NCBI GenBank assembly: GCA_003485185.1
Contig: DNAS01000070.1
Span: 1 to 9,603 of the forward strand
DNA: 9,603 nucleotides
Reading direction: 5' to 3'
From: Phycisphaerales bacterium
GTDB taxonomy: Bacteria > Planctomycetota > Phycisphaerae > SM23-33
Shown here: positions 1 through 6,078 of the stretch, in pieces
Layout: every line of letters begins with the position of its first letter
Position numbering within the stretch: the first letter of the stretch is position 1
Translations under genes and position numbers: made by a program
The notes under the pieces: generated by a model
The model's database searches: none
Told to the model about the DNA's origin: nothing
The model's input: only the letters and a program-made list of their open reading frames with translations

Positions 1-29
1 ACGAGGGCCGGCTCTACGCCTGATGCACG

Positions 30-1772
30 TTAAGGCGTGGCGGACTTCTTCTGCTCCTTCGCCCAGGTGTCCTTGAGCGTGACGGTGCGATTGAAGACCG
101 GCCTGCCGGCGGCGCTGTCCGGATCGACGCAGAAGTACCCTAGGCGCTCGAACTGGAACCGCTCGCCCCCCTTCGCGCCGGCCAGCGAGGGCTCGACCTT
201 CGCGTCGGCGACGACCTCCAGCGAGGCGGGATTGAGGTTCGCCGTGTAGTCCTGCCCCTCGGGCGCGTCGTTGGGGTCCGCCTTGTTGAACAGGTGGTCG
301 TACAGGCGCACCTCGGCGTTCAGCGCGTGGGCGGCGGAAACCCAGTGCAGCGTGGCCTTGACCTTGCGCCCGTCGGGCGCGTCGCCGCCGCGCGTGGCAG
401 GGTCATACGTGCAGTGCAGCGCCGTGACGTTGCCGCCTGCGTCCTTCTCCACTCCGGTGCACGTGACGAAATACGCGTAGCGCAGACGCACCTCGCGCCC
501 CGGCGCCAGGCGGAAGAACTTCTTCGGCGGGTCTTCCATGAAGTCGTCGCGCTCGATGTACAGCTCCCTGCCGAACGGAACCTTGCGAGTGCCCGCGGCG
601 GGATCTTCCGGGTTGTTGACGGCGTCCATCGTCTCGACGCGGTCCGCGTCGTAATTGTCGATAATCACCTTCAGCGGGCGCAGCACGCTCATCACGCGCG
701 GCGCCCGGCGGTTCAGGTCCTCGCGCACGCAGTGGGCCAGCAGGGCGTAATCCACCGTGCTGTTGAACTTGTTGACGCCGATCCGCCGGCAGAAGTTCCG
801 GATGGCCTCGGGCGTGAACCCGCGCCGCCGCAGCCCGCTGAGCGTCGGCATGCGCGGGTCGTCCCACCCGCCGACGTGCCCGTTTTCCACGAGCTGGAGC
901 AGCTTGCGCTTGCTCATCAGCGTGCAGGTCAGCTCCAGGCGGGCGAACTCGATCTGCTGCGGGTGGTGGATGGGGCGGTCGCGGCCTTCGTTGATCGCGT
1001 CGAGGAACCAGTCGTACAGCGGGCGGTGGTTCTCGAACTCCAGCGTGCAGATGGAGTGCGTCACGCCCTCGATGCTGTCCTCCAGCCCGTGCGCCCAGTC
1101 GTACATCGGATACACGCACCACGCGTCGCCCTGACGGTGGTGGTGCGCGTGCAGGATGCGGTACATCACCGGGTCGCGCAGGTTGAGGTTCGGGCTGGCC
1201 ATGTCGATCTTCGCCCGCAGGACGCGCGAGCCGTCGGGGAACTCCCCGGCCCGCATGCGGCGGAACAGGTCAAGGTTCTCCTCGACCCCGCGCCCGCGAT
1301 AGGGGCTCTCCCGGCCCGGCTGGGTGAGCGTCCCGCGCGACAGGCGGATTTCCTCGGCCGACTGATCATCCACGTACGCCTTGCTCTTGCGGATGAGTTC
1401 CTCGGCGTATTCGTACATCTGCTCGAAATAGTCGCTGGCGTAATACAGGTGCTCGCCCCAGTCCCAGCCCAGCCAGCGGACGTCCTCGACGATCGAGCGG
1501 ACGTATTCGTCCTCTTCCTTGGTGGGATTGGTGTCGTCGAAACGCAGATGGCAGCGCCCGCCGAACTCCTGGGCGATCCCGAAGTCGATGTGGATCGCCT
1601 TGGCGTGCCCGATGTGGAGGTATCCGTTGGGCTCCGGGGGGAAGCGCGTCACGACGCGCCCGCCCCATTTGCCCGTCCTGCCGTCCTCGGCCACGATCTC
1701 GCGGACGAAATCGCTGGGGCGGGGTTCGTCGCCCGGCGAATTGGCGGCGCTGCCTGGTTCGGTTTGCGGCAT
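30..1772 (-). CDS. glnS: Glutaminyl-tRNA synthetase (GlnRS)
   Basis: This cytoplasmic class I synthetase attaches glutamine to tRNA-Gln using ATP. At 580 residues it is slightly longer than the roughly 550 of E. coli GlnRS; the extra length is partly a polar N-terminal extension of about 20 residues. The ATP-binding HIGH motif is at residues 53-56, after the GlnRS-typical FPPEPNGYLHIGH context. The KMSKS-type loop is MSKRK at 286-290, followed by the conserved GWDDPRMPTLSGLRRRG block. FDDTNP (78-83) and YPMYDWAHGLEDSIEGVTHS (221-240) are further GlnRS/GluRS-type landmarks. The C-terminal half is the beta-barrel anticodon-binding region, with LHWVSA and a conserved ending around ERFQFERLGYFCVDPDS. 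The ATG at 1770-1772 is supported by an AAGGAA Shine-Dalgarno (1782-1787 on the opposite strand), 9 nt upstream. The gene diverges from gltX. The GlnRS rather than GluRS call rests on the PPEPNGYLHIGH signature and the beta-barrel C-terminus. Confidence 0.97.
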   Translation of the reverse strand: MPQTEPGSAANSPGDEPRPSDFVREIVAEDGRTGKWGGRVVTRFPPEPNGYLHIGHAKAIHIDFGIAQEFGGRCHLRFDDTNPTKEEDEYVRSIVEDVRWLGWDWGEHLYYASDYFEQMYEYAEELIRKSKAYVDDQSAEEIRLSRGTLTQPGRESPYRGRGVEENLDLFRRMRAGEFPDGSRVLRAKIDMASPNLNLRDPVMYRILHAHHHRQGDAWCVYPMYDWAHGLEDSIEGVTHSICTLEFENHRPLYDWFLDAINEGRDRPIHHPQQIEFARLELTCTLMSKRKLLQLVENGHVGGWDDPRMPTLSGLRRRGFTPEAIRNFCRRIGVNKFNSTVDYALLAHCVREDLNRRAPRVMSVLRPLKVIIDNYDADRVETMDAVNNPEDPAAGTRKVPFGRELYIERDDFMEDPPKKFFRLAPGREVRLRYAYFVTCTGVEKDAGGNVTALHCTYDPATRGGDAPDGRKVKATLHWVSAAHALNAEVRLYDHLFNKADPNDAPEGQDYTANLNPASLEVVADAKVEPSLAGAKGGERFQFERLGYFCVDPDSAAGRPVFNRTVTLKDTWAKEQKKSATP

Positions 1773-1826
1773 GGTCTTCGATTCCTTGCTTCTGAGCGCC
1801 GGCTGTAGCGGCGGCGGAAACGGGGG

Positions 1827-1855
1827 ATTTTACCTTGCCTCGCGGCGATACGCAA
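1827..1855 (-). promoter_or_regulatory. Putative sigma70-type promoter for glnS
   Basis: Read on the - strand, TTGCGT (1850-1855) and TAAAAT (1827-1832) are separated by exactly 17 nt. The -10 element matches the TATAAT consensus at five of six positions and the -35 at three of six. Transcription would start near 1820, giving a leader of about 48 nt before the glnS ATG. The match is made by eye in a GC-rich intergenic region where an AT-rich hexamer stands out. The promoter is inferred, not demonstrated. Confidence 0.4.
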
Positions 1856-1887
1856 CCGCCCCGACCGCTGACGATGTCGCGACGGGC

Positions 1888-1916
1888 TTGCAGCCGGCCG
1901 GGCGGCGGCGTACAGT
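1888..1916 (+). promoter_or_regulatory. Putative sigma70-type promoter for gltX
   Basis: TTGCAG (1888-1893) and TACAGT (1911-1916) are spaced by 17 nt and point toward gltX. The -10 element matches consensus at four of six positions and the -35 at three of six. The expected start is near 1923, giving a leader of about 40 nt. The spacer is almost pure G+C. The promoter lies back to back with the one proposed for glnS, with the two -35 elements 32 bp apart. This is a by-eye match and only moderately convincing. Confidence 0.3.
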
Positions 1917-1926
1917 GACAGTTTCA

Positions 1927-1943
1927 GCCGCCCGGCGGGCGGC
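1927..1943 (+). promoter_or_regulatory. GC-rich hairpin in the gltX leader
   Basis: GCCGCCC (1927-1933) and GGGCGGC (1937-1943) form a perfect 7-bp all-G/C stem around a 3-nt GGC loop. The hairpin ends 9 nt before the GAAGGA Shine-Dalgarno (1953-1958) and, if the proposed promoter is right, starts within a few bases of the mRNA 5' end. It has no U-tract, so it is not a classical terminator. It could stabilise the 5' end or modulate initiation, or it could be a by-product of high GC content. Confidence 0.4.
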
Positions 1944-1963
1944 ACGCAAGACGAAGGACCGAA

Positions 1964-3418
1964 ATGAGCCCGATCAAGACACGTTTTGCGCCGTCCCCCA
2001 CGGGGCATCTGCACGTCGGCGGCGCGCGGACCGCGCTGTTCAACTTCCTGCTGGCCCGGCGGACCGGAGGGAAATTCCTCCTGCGCATCGAGGACACCGA
2101 CCGCGAGCGGCACGTCGAGGACGCCGTGCCCAAGATCATCGACGATCTGCGCTGGCTGGGCCTGGAGTGGGACGAGGGCATCGCCGTCGGCGGGCCCGCC
2201 GGCCCGTACCGCCAGTCGGAGCGGCTCAACATCTACAAGGGCTATGTCCGCGCGCTTCTGGACGCCGGCAAGGCCTACTACGCCTTCGAGACGTCCGAGG
2301 AACTCGACGCCCTGCGCAAGCAGGCCGAGGCCGAGAAACGCAGCTTCCGCTACCCGCGCCCCGAGCGCCTGCCGGGCGCCGGAGACGCCGAGCGGGCGGC
2401 GGCGCAGGGACGCCCCCTCGTCGTCCGCCTGCTCAACCCCGGGCGCGACGTGACCATCCGCGACGACGCCTTCGGCGAGGTCACCGTCCCAGCCACCGAG
2501 CAGGACGATTTCATCCTCGCCAAGGCCGACGGGTTCCCCACGTATCACCTGGCCAACGTCGTCGACGACGCCCTGATGGGCATCACCTACATCATGCGCG
2601 GGCAGGAGTTCCTGGGGCAGACCTGGCGGCACGTACTGATCCGCGAGGCGCTGGGTTTCCCCGAGCCGGGCTACTGCCACCTGCCGCTCATCATGGACAT
2701 GCAGGGGCGCAAGCTCTCCAAGCGCGACGGCGACGTGGACGTGCACTCCTTCCGCCGCCACGGATACCTGCCCGAGGCGCTGGTGAACTTCATCGCGCTG
2801 CTGGGCTGGCGGCCGACGGGCGACCGCGAGAAGCTCACGCTCGACGAACTCATCGCGGAGTTCGGCGTGGATCGCCTGGGCAAGAGCAACGCGAAATTCG
2901 ACCGCGACAAACTGTTGGCGTTCAACACCGACGCCGCTGCCGCCGCGAGCGAGGACCGCCTGCTGGCGGGATTCCGCGATTACCTCTCGCTCAACGACAC
3001 GCCCGTCCCGTCCGGCGACGAGGCGATGCTGCGCCTGCTGCTGCGGATCAACGCGGGATTCCGCACCTTCGCCGACATCGTGACCAAGTGCGGCGTGCTG
3101 TTCGCCGCGGACGATGCGTTCGAGTACGACGCCAAGGCCGTCGAGAAGGTGCTGCGCAAGGGGGACGGCGCTGGATTCGCCGTGCTGGCGGACTTGCGGC
3201 CCCGGCTGGCGGAGGTCGATTGGACGCCTCAGGCCATCCAGACGCTGCTGGACGGCTACTGCCAGTCGAGCGGGCTGGGCATGGGCAAGGTGGCCCAGCC
3301 GATCCGCGTCGCCGTCACGGGCTCGACCATCAGCCCGCCGATCTATGACACGCTGACCATCCTCGGGCGCGAAAAGACCCTCGCCCGGATCGACAGATGT
3401 ATAGGGCGGTTCAAATAA
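1964..3418 (+). CDS. gltX: Glutamyl-tRNA synthetase (GluRS)
   Basis: This cytoplasmic class I synthetase activates glutamate and loads it onto tRNA-Glu. The 484-residue length is normal for bacterial GluRS. RFAPSPTGHLHVGGARTALFN at the N-terminus carries the HIGH-type signature (H17-V-G-G20). RIEDTDRERH (41-50) is the typical next block, and KLSKR (250-254) is the KMSKS loop. After it come the helical anticodon-binding domain and a typical LGREKTLARI near the C-terminus. The cysteine/histidine zinc site of E. coli GluRS is absent: residues 105-110 read YYAFET instead of a cysteine-containing YYCYC-type motif, a known variation in the family. GAAGGA at 1953-1958 precedes the ATG by 5 nt. A GlnRS in the same genome implies this enzyme should be the discriminating type, although anticodon-recognition residues could not be mapped by eye. 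The last residues (about 479-484) come from markedly lower-GC DNA at the edge of the next gene's island. Confidence 0.97.
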   Translation: MSPIKTRFAPSPTGHLHVGGARTALFNFLLARRTGGKFLLRIEDTDRERHVEDAVPKIIDDLRWLGLEWDEGIAVGGPAGPYRQSERLNIYKGYVRALLDAGKAYYAFETSEELDALRKQAEAEKRSFRYPRPERLPGAGDAERAAAQGRPLVVRLLNPGRDVTIRDDAFGEVTVPATEQDDFILAKADGFPTYHLANVVDDALMGITYIMRGQEFLGQTWRHVLIREALGFPEPGYCHLPLIMDMQGRKLSKRDGDVDVHSFRRHGYLPEALVNFIALLGWRPTGDREKLTLDELIAEFGVDRLGKSNAKFDRDKLLAFNTDAAAAASEDRLLAGFRDYLSLNDTPVPSGDEAMLRLLLRINAGFRTFADIVTKCGVLFAADDAFEYDAKAVEKVLRKGDGAGFAVLADLRPRLAEVDWTPQAIQTLLDGYCQSSGLGMGKVAQPIRVAVTGSTISPPIYDTLTILGREKTLARIDRCIGRFK

Positions 3419-3478
3419 GTCTCTTCGGGATCACGCATGAACGAAAAGAAAGAGCTTTGAGTTGGAGGGGACGCCTTA

Positions 3479-4549
3479 ATGAAAAAGAAACGTTGGGGAA
3501 AAAAGATTGTTGTGGGCATTATTGTGGCAGCATTACCAATAGTTGGTGCATCGACCTTCTTCTGGATACGCACAGGTGAAATACCGTCTATACGGATGGG
3601 CGAGCGGCGGTTGCAGGTAATTCGGTCTCACTTTTCTGAGAAGAACAATGTCGTGATCCGAGATTCTTTCCTTCGGCCTGGGACATCCTCATCCTGCTGG
3701 ATTGCTTTCTTTAAAGACCCTGTCCTCGAAGACCTTTTTTCACTCAAAGTGTTAGAGCATCCTGAATATCATTTTAGGGTGCTTGCTTCCAGGCGAATTG
3801 TTAACAAGGTCATACTCTTTGAAGATACAGATTTGGGAGTGATAACACCGCTGGCAGCTTTGGCGTGGCCTGAGACCAAACTCCTAGAAATAGAATTTCC
3901 CGCGGAATACATCAGATTGTTGGACGTTATGACGGTTGACTTGGACTCGGATGGTAGTTCTGAACTAGTGATCCTCTGGTCCGACTATTGTGGTGGTAGT
4001 GGAGCGTCGATCTATCCGCTAGTCGTCGATTGTCAACAGGACGGCCAGTTTTCATATGATACGTTTCCTGCTGTTTCGCTCGCTAAGGAAGAACCACCAG
4101 CCGATCATCCAATGGAGAACTCCGTTGAGTCTCGCAATTTCAAAATTAACGGCAGTTCGCAAGTACTTCCAGTTGGGTGTTTTCATACGGATGTGTTTTA
4201 TACATTCGAAGATTTTGACAAGGATGGACTTGTGGAGTTGATCATGGCTTTCCCACATAACGATTGGGACTATCATTATGGTCCACAAACATGGACGGTA
4301 ATTACATGTGAATATCGCGCGGGACGATTTGTCCCCGATCCAGGAATGGCTCCTTTTAAGATTTTAAAAAACAAGGGTTGGGGATTACCGCAGGTGCATG
4401 GGTATTCAACTGTTCCGGCATACGGACAGTTATTTTTTCTCTGGTCTCCTTCCTGGTTGAATGTTTCAACCAGAGAGGCAGCCTTTGCTAGAGGGCGAAG
4501 CCGATCAATAGTATTGCAAGAAATCGAAAAGCATTTGCGTGACAAATAA
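3479..4549 (+). CDS. Membrane-anchored hypothetical protein, DxDxDG loops
   Basis: I do not recognise a family for this 356-residue protein. A basic N-terminus (KKKRWGKK) is followed by one hydrophobic segment at about 9-30, which reads as an uncleaved signal anchor or signal peptide, so the rest is probably outside the cytoplasm. Two calcium-loop-like motifs are visible: DLDSDG (154-159, with E162) and DFDKDG (245-250, with E253). Both are followed by a hydrophobic strand (ELVILW and ELIMAF), the arrangement seen in FG-GAP/VCBS-type and dockerin-like loops. The protein has five scattered cysteines past the anchor and many aromatic residues in the C-terminal third. The ATG is supported by GGAGGGG at 3464-3470, 8 nt upstream. 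It starts 60 bp after gltX and ends 19 bp before the kinase gene, so it may be read with them. Its low G+C and AT-ending codons differ from every neighbour. A calcium-binding extracytoplasmic role is an inference from the motifs only. Confidence 0.85.
   Translation: MKKKRWGKKIVVGIIVAALPIVGASTFFWIRTGEIPSIRMGERRLQVIRSHFSEKNNVVIRDSFLRPGTSSSCWIAFFKDPVLEDLFSLKVLEHPEYHFRVLASRRIVNKVILFEDTDLGVITPLAALAWPETKLLEIEFPAEYIRLLDVMTVDLDSDGSSELVILWSDYCGGSGASIYPLVVDCQQDGQFSYDTFPAVSLAKEEPPADHPMENSVESRNFKINGSSQVLPVGCFHTDVFYTFEDFDKDGLVELIMAFPHNDWDYHYGPQTWTVITCEYRAGRFVPDPGMAPFKILKNKGWGLPQVHGYSTVPAYGQLFFLWSPSWLNVSTREAAFARGRSRSIVLQEIEKHLRDK
4448..4478 (+). repeat. Strong inverted repeat inside a coding region
   Basis: CTGGTTGAA (4453-4461) and TTCAACCAG (4465-4473) are perfect 9-bp arms around a TGT loop. 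Pairing continues outward after one C/A mismatch with four more pairs, one of them a G-T wobble, to 4448 and 4478. The structure lies in the 3' part of the low-GC hypothetical gene, about 70 nt before its stop codon. Neither strand has a T-tract after it, so it does not look like an intrinsic terminator. Confidence 0.7.
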
Positions 4550-4568
4550 TAGATGTGGAGACGCAGCC

Positions 4569-5474
4569 ATGAGTCTTCTGGTGACGGGAAGCATCGGGAT
4601 CGACACGGTGGAATCGCCCGCGGGCAAGGCGGTGGACGCCCTGGGCGGATCGTGCGTGTATTTCGCGTACGCGGCGAGTTTCTTCACGCCGGTCCGTTTG
4701 GTGGGCGTGGTGGGCGAGGACTGCCCGCGCGGGTTTCTCGATCCGCTGGCTCGGACGGGGCGGATCGACCTGTCCGGCGTGGAGGTTCGCAAGGGCAGCA
4801 AGACCTTCCGCTGGCACGGGCGGTACCACGACGACGTCAACGTGCGAGACACCGTCGCCGTCGAACTGAACGTGCTGGCCGAGCGCGGGCCCGCGATCCC
4901 CGAGGCCTTCCGCGACAGCACGCACGTGTTCCTGGCCAACACGCACCCGGCGCTCCAGGGGGAACTGATCGGGCAGCTTTCGTCGCCGGCGCTGATCGTG
5001 GCCGACACGATGGACCTGTGGATCGAGACCCAGCGCGACGCGCTGCTGGGGCTGCTGGAGCGGATCGACGGGTTGGTGCTGAACGATTCGGAGGCTAAGC
5101 TGCTGACCGGCAAGTCCAACGTCGTGGCGGCCGGGCTGGAGATCGCCCGGAAGGTCCGGCGGTTCGTGGTCGTCAAGAAGGGCGAGCACGGCAGCCTGCT
5201 GTTCGCCGAGTCTCGCGTCTGCGCCCTTCCGAGCTACCCGACGGTGAACGTGGTGGACCCGACGGGCGCGGGCGATAGTTTCGCCGGGGCGATGATGGGC
5301 TACTTGGCTGCGACGGGGCGATGCGACCTGACCGCCCTGCGCGAGGCGCTGGCGTATGGAACGGTGACGGCGAGCATCGGTCTGGAGGGCTTCTCGCTGG
5401 GGCGGTTCTTGGCTGTCGGACGGGAGGACATCGAGCGCCGCTTGGCGGAGTTTCGCGAGCTGGTTCGCTTCTGA
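4569..5474 (+). CDS. PfkB-family carbohydrate/nucleoside kinase
   Basis: This is a ribokinase-fold kinase that transfers the ATP gamma-phosphate to a hydroxyl of a sugar or nucleoside; the substrate cannot be told from sequence. The N-terminal GSIGID (7-12) and the GG pair (26-27) match the PfkB substrate-binding region. DPTGAGDSFAGA (230-241) is the PfkB signature 2, with D236 as the expected catalytic base and the GAG as anion hole. VKKGEHGSLL (202-211) is the usual strand before the nucleotide site. The 301-residue length is typical. The GSIGID...GGS...FRWHGRYHDDVN...LANTHPALQ pattern resembles a subgroup annotated only as a PfkB-family kinase in various phyla. An in-frame ATG exists at 4539 inside the upstream gene, but 4569 is chosen because GGAG at 4557-4560 lies 8 nt upstream and family similarity begins there. 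thpR follows after 25 bp. Confidence 0.92.
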   Translation: MSLLVTGSIGIDTVESPAGKAVDALGGSCVYFAYAASFFTPVRLVGVVGEDCPRGFLDPLARTGRIDLSGVEVRKGSKTFRWHGRYHDDVNVRDTVAVELNVLAERGPAIPEAFRDSTHVFLANTHPALQGELIGQLSSPALIVADTMDLWIETQRDALLGLLERIDGLVLNDSEAKLLTGKSNVVAAGLEIARKVRRFVVVKKGEHGSLLFAESRVCALPSYPTVNVVDPTGAGDSFAGAMMGYLAATGRCDLTALREALAYGTVTASIGLEGFSLGRFLAVGREDIERRLAEFRELVRF

Positions 5475-5499
5475 CCGCGCGGGGGAAAGGAGCCCGGCC

Positions 5500-6078
5500 A
5501 TGTCGATGCGGACGTTCCTGGCGATAGACCTTTCCGAGGGTATTCGGGCTGCGCTGGCTGAGACCGTCGCAGAACTGCGGACACAAATCGCCGGCGAGGC
5601 GAAGATCGCCTGGGTCGAGCCGCAAAATCTCCACGTGACGCTCAAATTCCTCGGCGAGGTGGAAGACCGCGTGCTGAACGACGTGCTGGCGGAGGTGTCG
5701 CGCGTCTGTGCCGACGTCGCGCCGTTCGAGTTTTCCGTGCGGGGCGTGGCGTGCGTTCCGCCGTCGGGCAACCGGCTGCGGATGCTCTGGGCCGACGTAG
5801 CCGACCCGACCGGACGGATGGAGGAACTGCACACGCGCCTCGACGACGCCCTGTCGGCGATGGGATTCTCCCGGGAGAACCGCGGCTTTCAGGCGCACAT
5901 CACGCTGGGGCGAGTGAAGTTCGCCCGCGATGTTGCCGCGGTCCGCGCCGTTGCGGGACCACTCGTTGACGAGGATTTCGGCGACGGCCAGGCCGAACAG
6001 GTGACCGCCTATACCAGCCAGCTCACGCCCGACGGGCCCATTTACGCGCCCCTGGCGCACGCGTGCCTGGGCGGATGA
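5500..6078 (+). CDS. thpR: RNA 2',3'-cyclic phosphodiesterase (LigT/ThpR)
   Basis: This 2H-phosphoesterase opens 2',3'-cyclic phosphates on RNA ends to 2'-phosphates; E. coli family members also show a 2'-5' RNA ligase activity in vitro. Both catalytic HxT motifs are present: H45-V-T47 in NLHVTLKFLGEV and H133-I-T135 in FQAHITLGRVK. MRTFLAIDL at the start is the typical first strand, and YTSQLTPDGPIYAPL near the end is the typical last block. The 192-residue length is normal. AAGGAG at 5487-5492 is 7 nt before the chosen ATG; a second ATG two codons later is possible. The gene lies 25 bp after the kinase gene, and its TGA overlaps the next start as ATGA, so it is very likely part of the same transcript. 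It acts in the cytoplasm. Confidence 0.95.
   Translation: MSMRTFLAIDLSEGIRAALAETVAELRTQIAGEAKIAWVEPQNLHVTLKFLGEVEDRVLNDVLAEVSRVCADVAPFEFSVRGVACVPPSGNRLRMLWADVADPTGRMEELHTRLDDALSAMGFSRENRGFQAHITLGRVKFARDVAAVRAVAGPLVDEDFGDGQAEQVTAYTSQLTPDGPIYAPLAHACLGG

Larger units (their letters stand above)
3396..4560. other. Low-GC island carrying one gene
   Basis: From the last codons of gltX to just before the PfkB-family kinase gene, base composition drops sharply. Sampled 60-base lines inside the segment give about 38-53% G+C (for example 42% at 3781-3840 and 40% at 4141-4200), against about 67% for a sampled gltX line (2041-2100). The segment holds a single + strand gene and no recognisable transposase, integrase or tRNA. 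The composition suggests transfer from a lower-GC source or a gene under different codon pressure. Boundaries are approximate. Confidence 0.7.

Noticed and set aside
1..23. Possible 3' end of a + strand gene, ending EGRLYA-stop with TGA at 21-23, convergent with glnS
   Set aside because: Only six codons are visible; too short to support as a gene, although the reading is natural and gene density here is high.
294..1808. Long + strand open frame of 504 codons opposite glnS
   Set aside because: It is the antisense shadow of a well-conserved gene in GC-rich DNA; its translation is low-complexity in V, A, R and L with no recognisable domain.
1519..3348. 609-codon + strand open frame running over the intergenic region and gltX
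   Set aside because: It is out of frame with gltX and arginine/alanine-rich, typical of a GC-rich frame shadow; gltX itself is unambiguous.
3437..3460. Tiny open frame MNEKKEL-stop between gltX and the island gene, as a possible leader peptide
   Set aside because: It lacks a Shine-Dalgarno sequence and any attenuator-like stem, and seven codons can occur by chance.
4488..5834. 448-codon - strand open frame opposite the kinase and thpR genes
   Set aside because: No ribosome binding site or domain signature was seen, and the opposite strand carries two clear enzyme genes.
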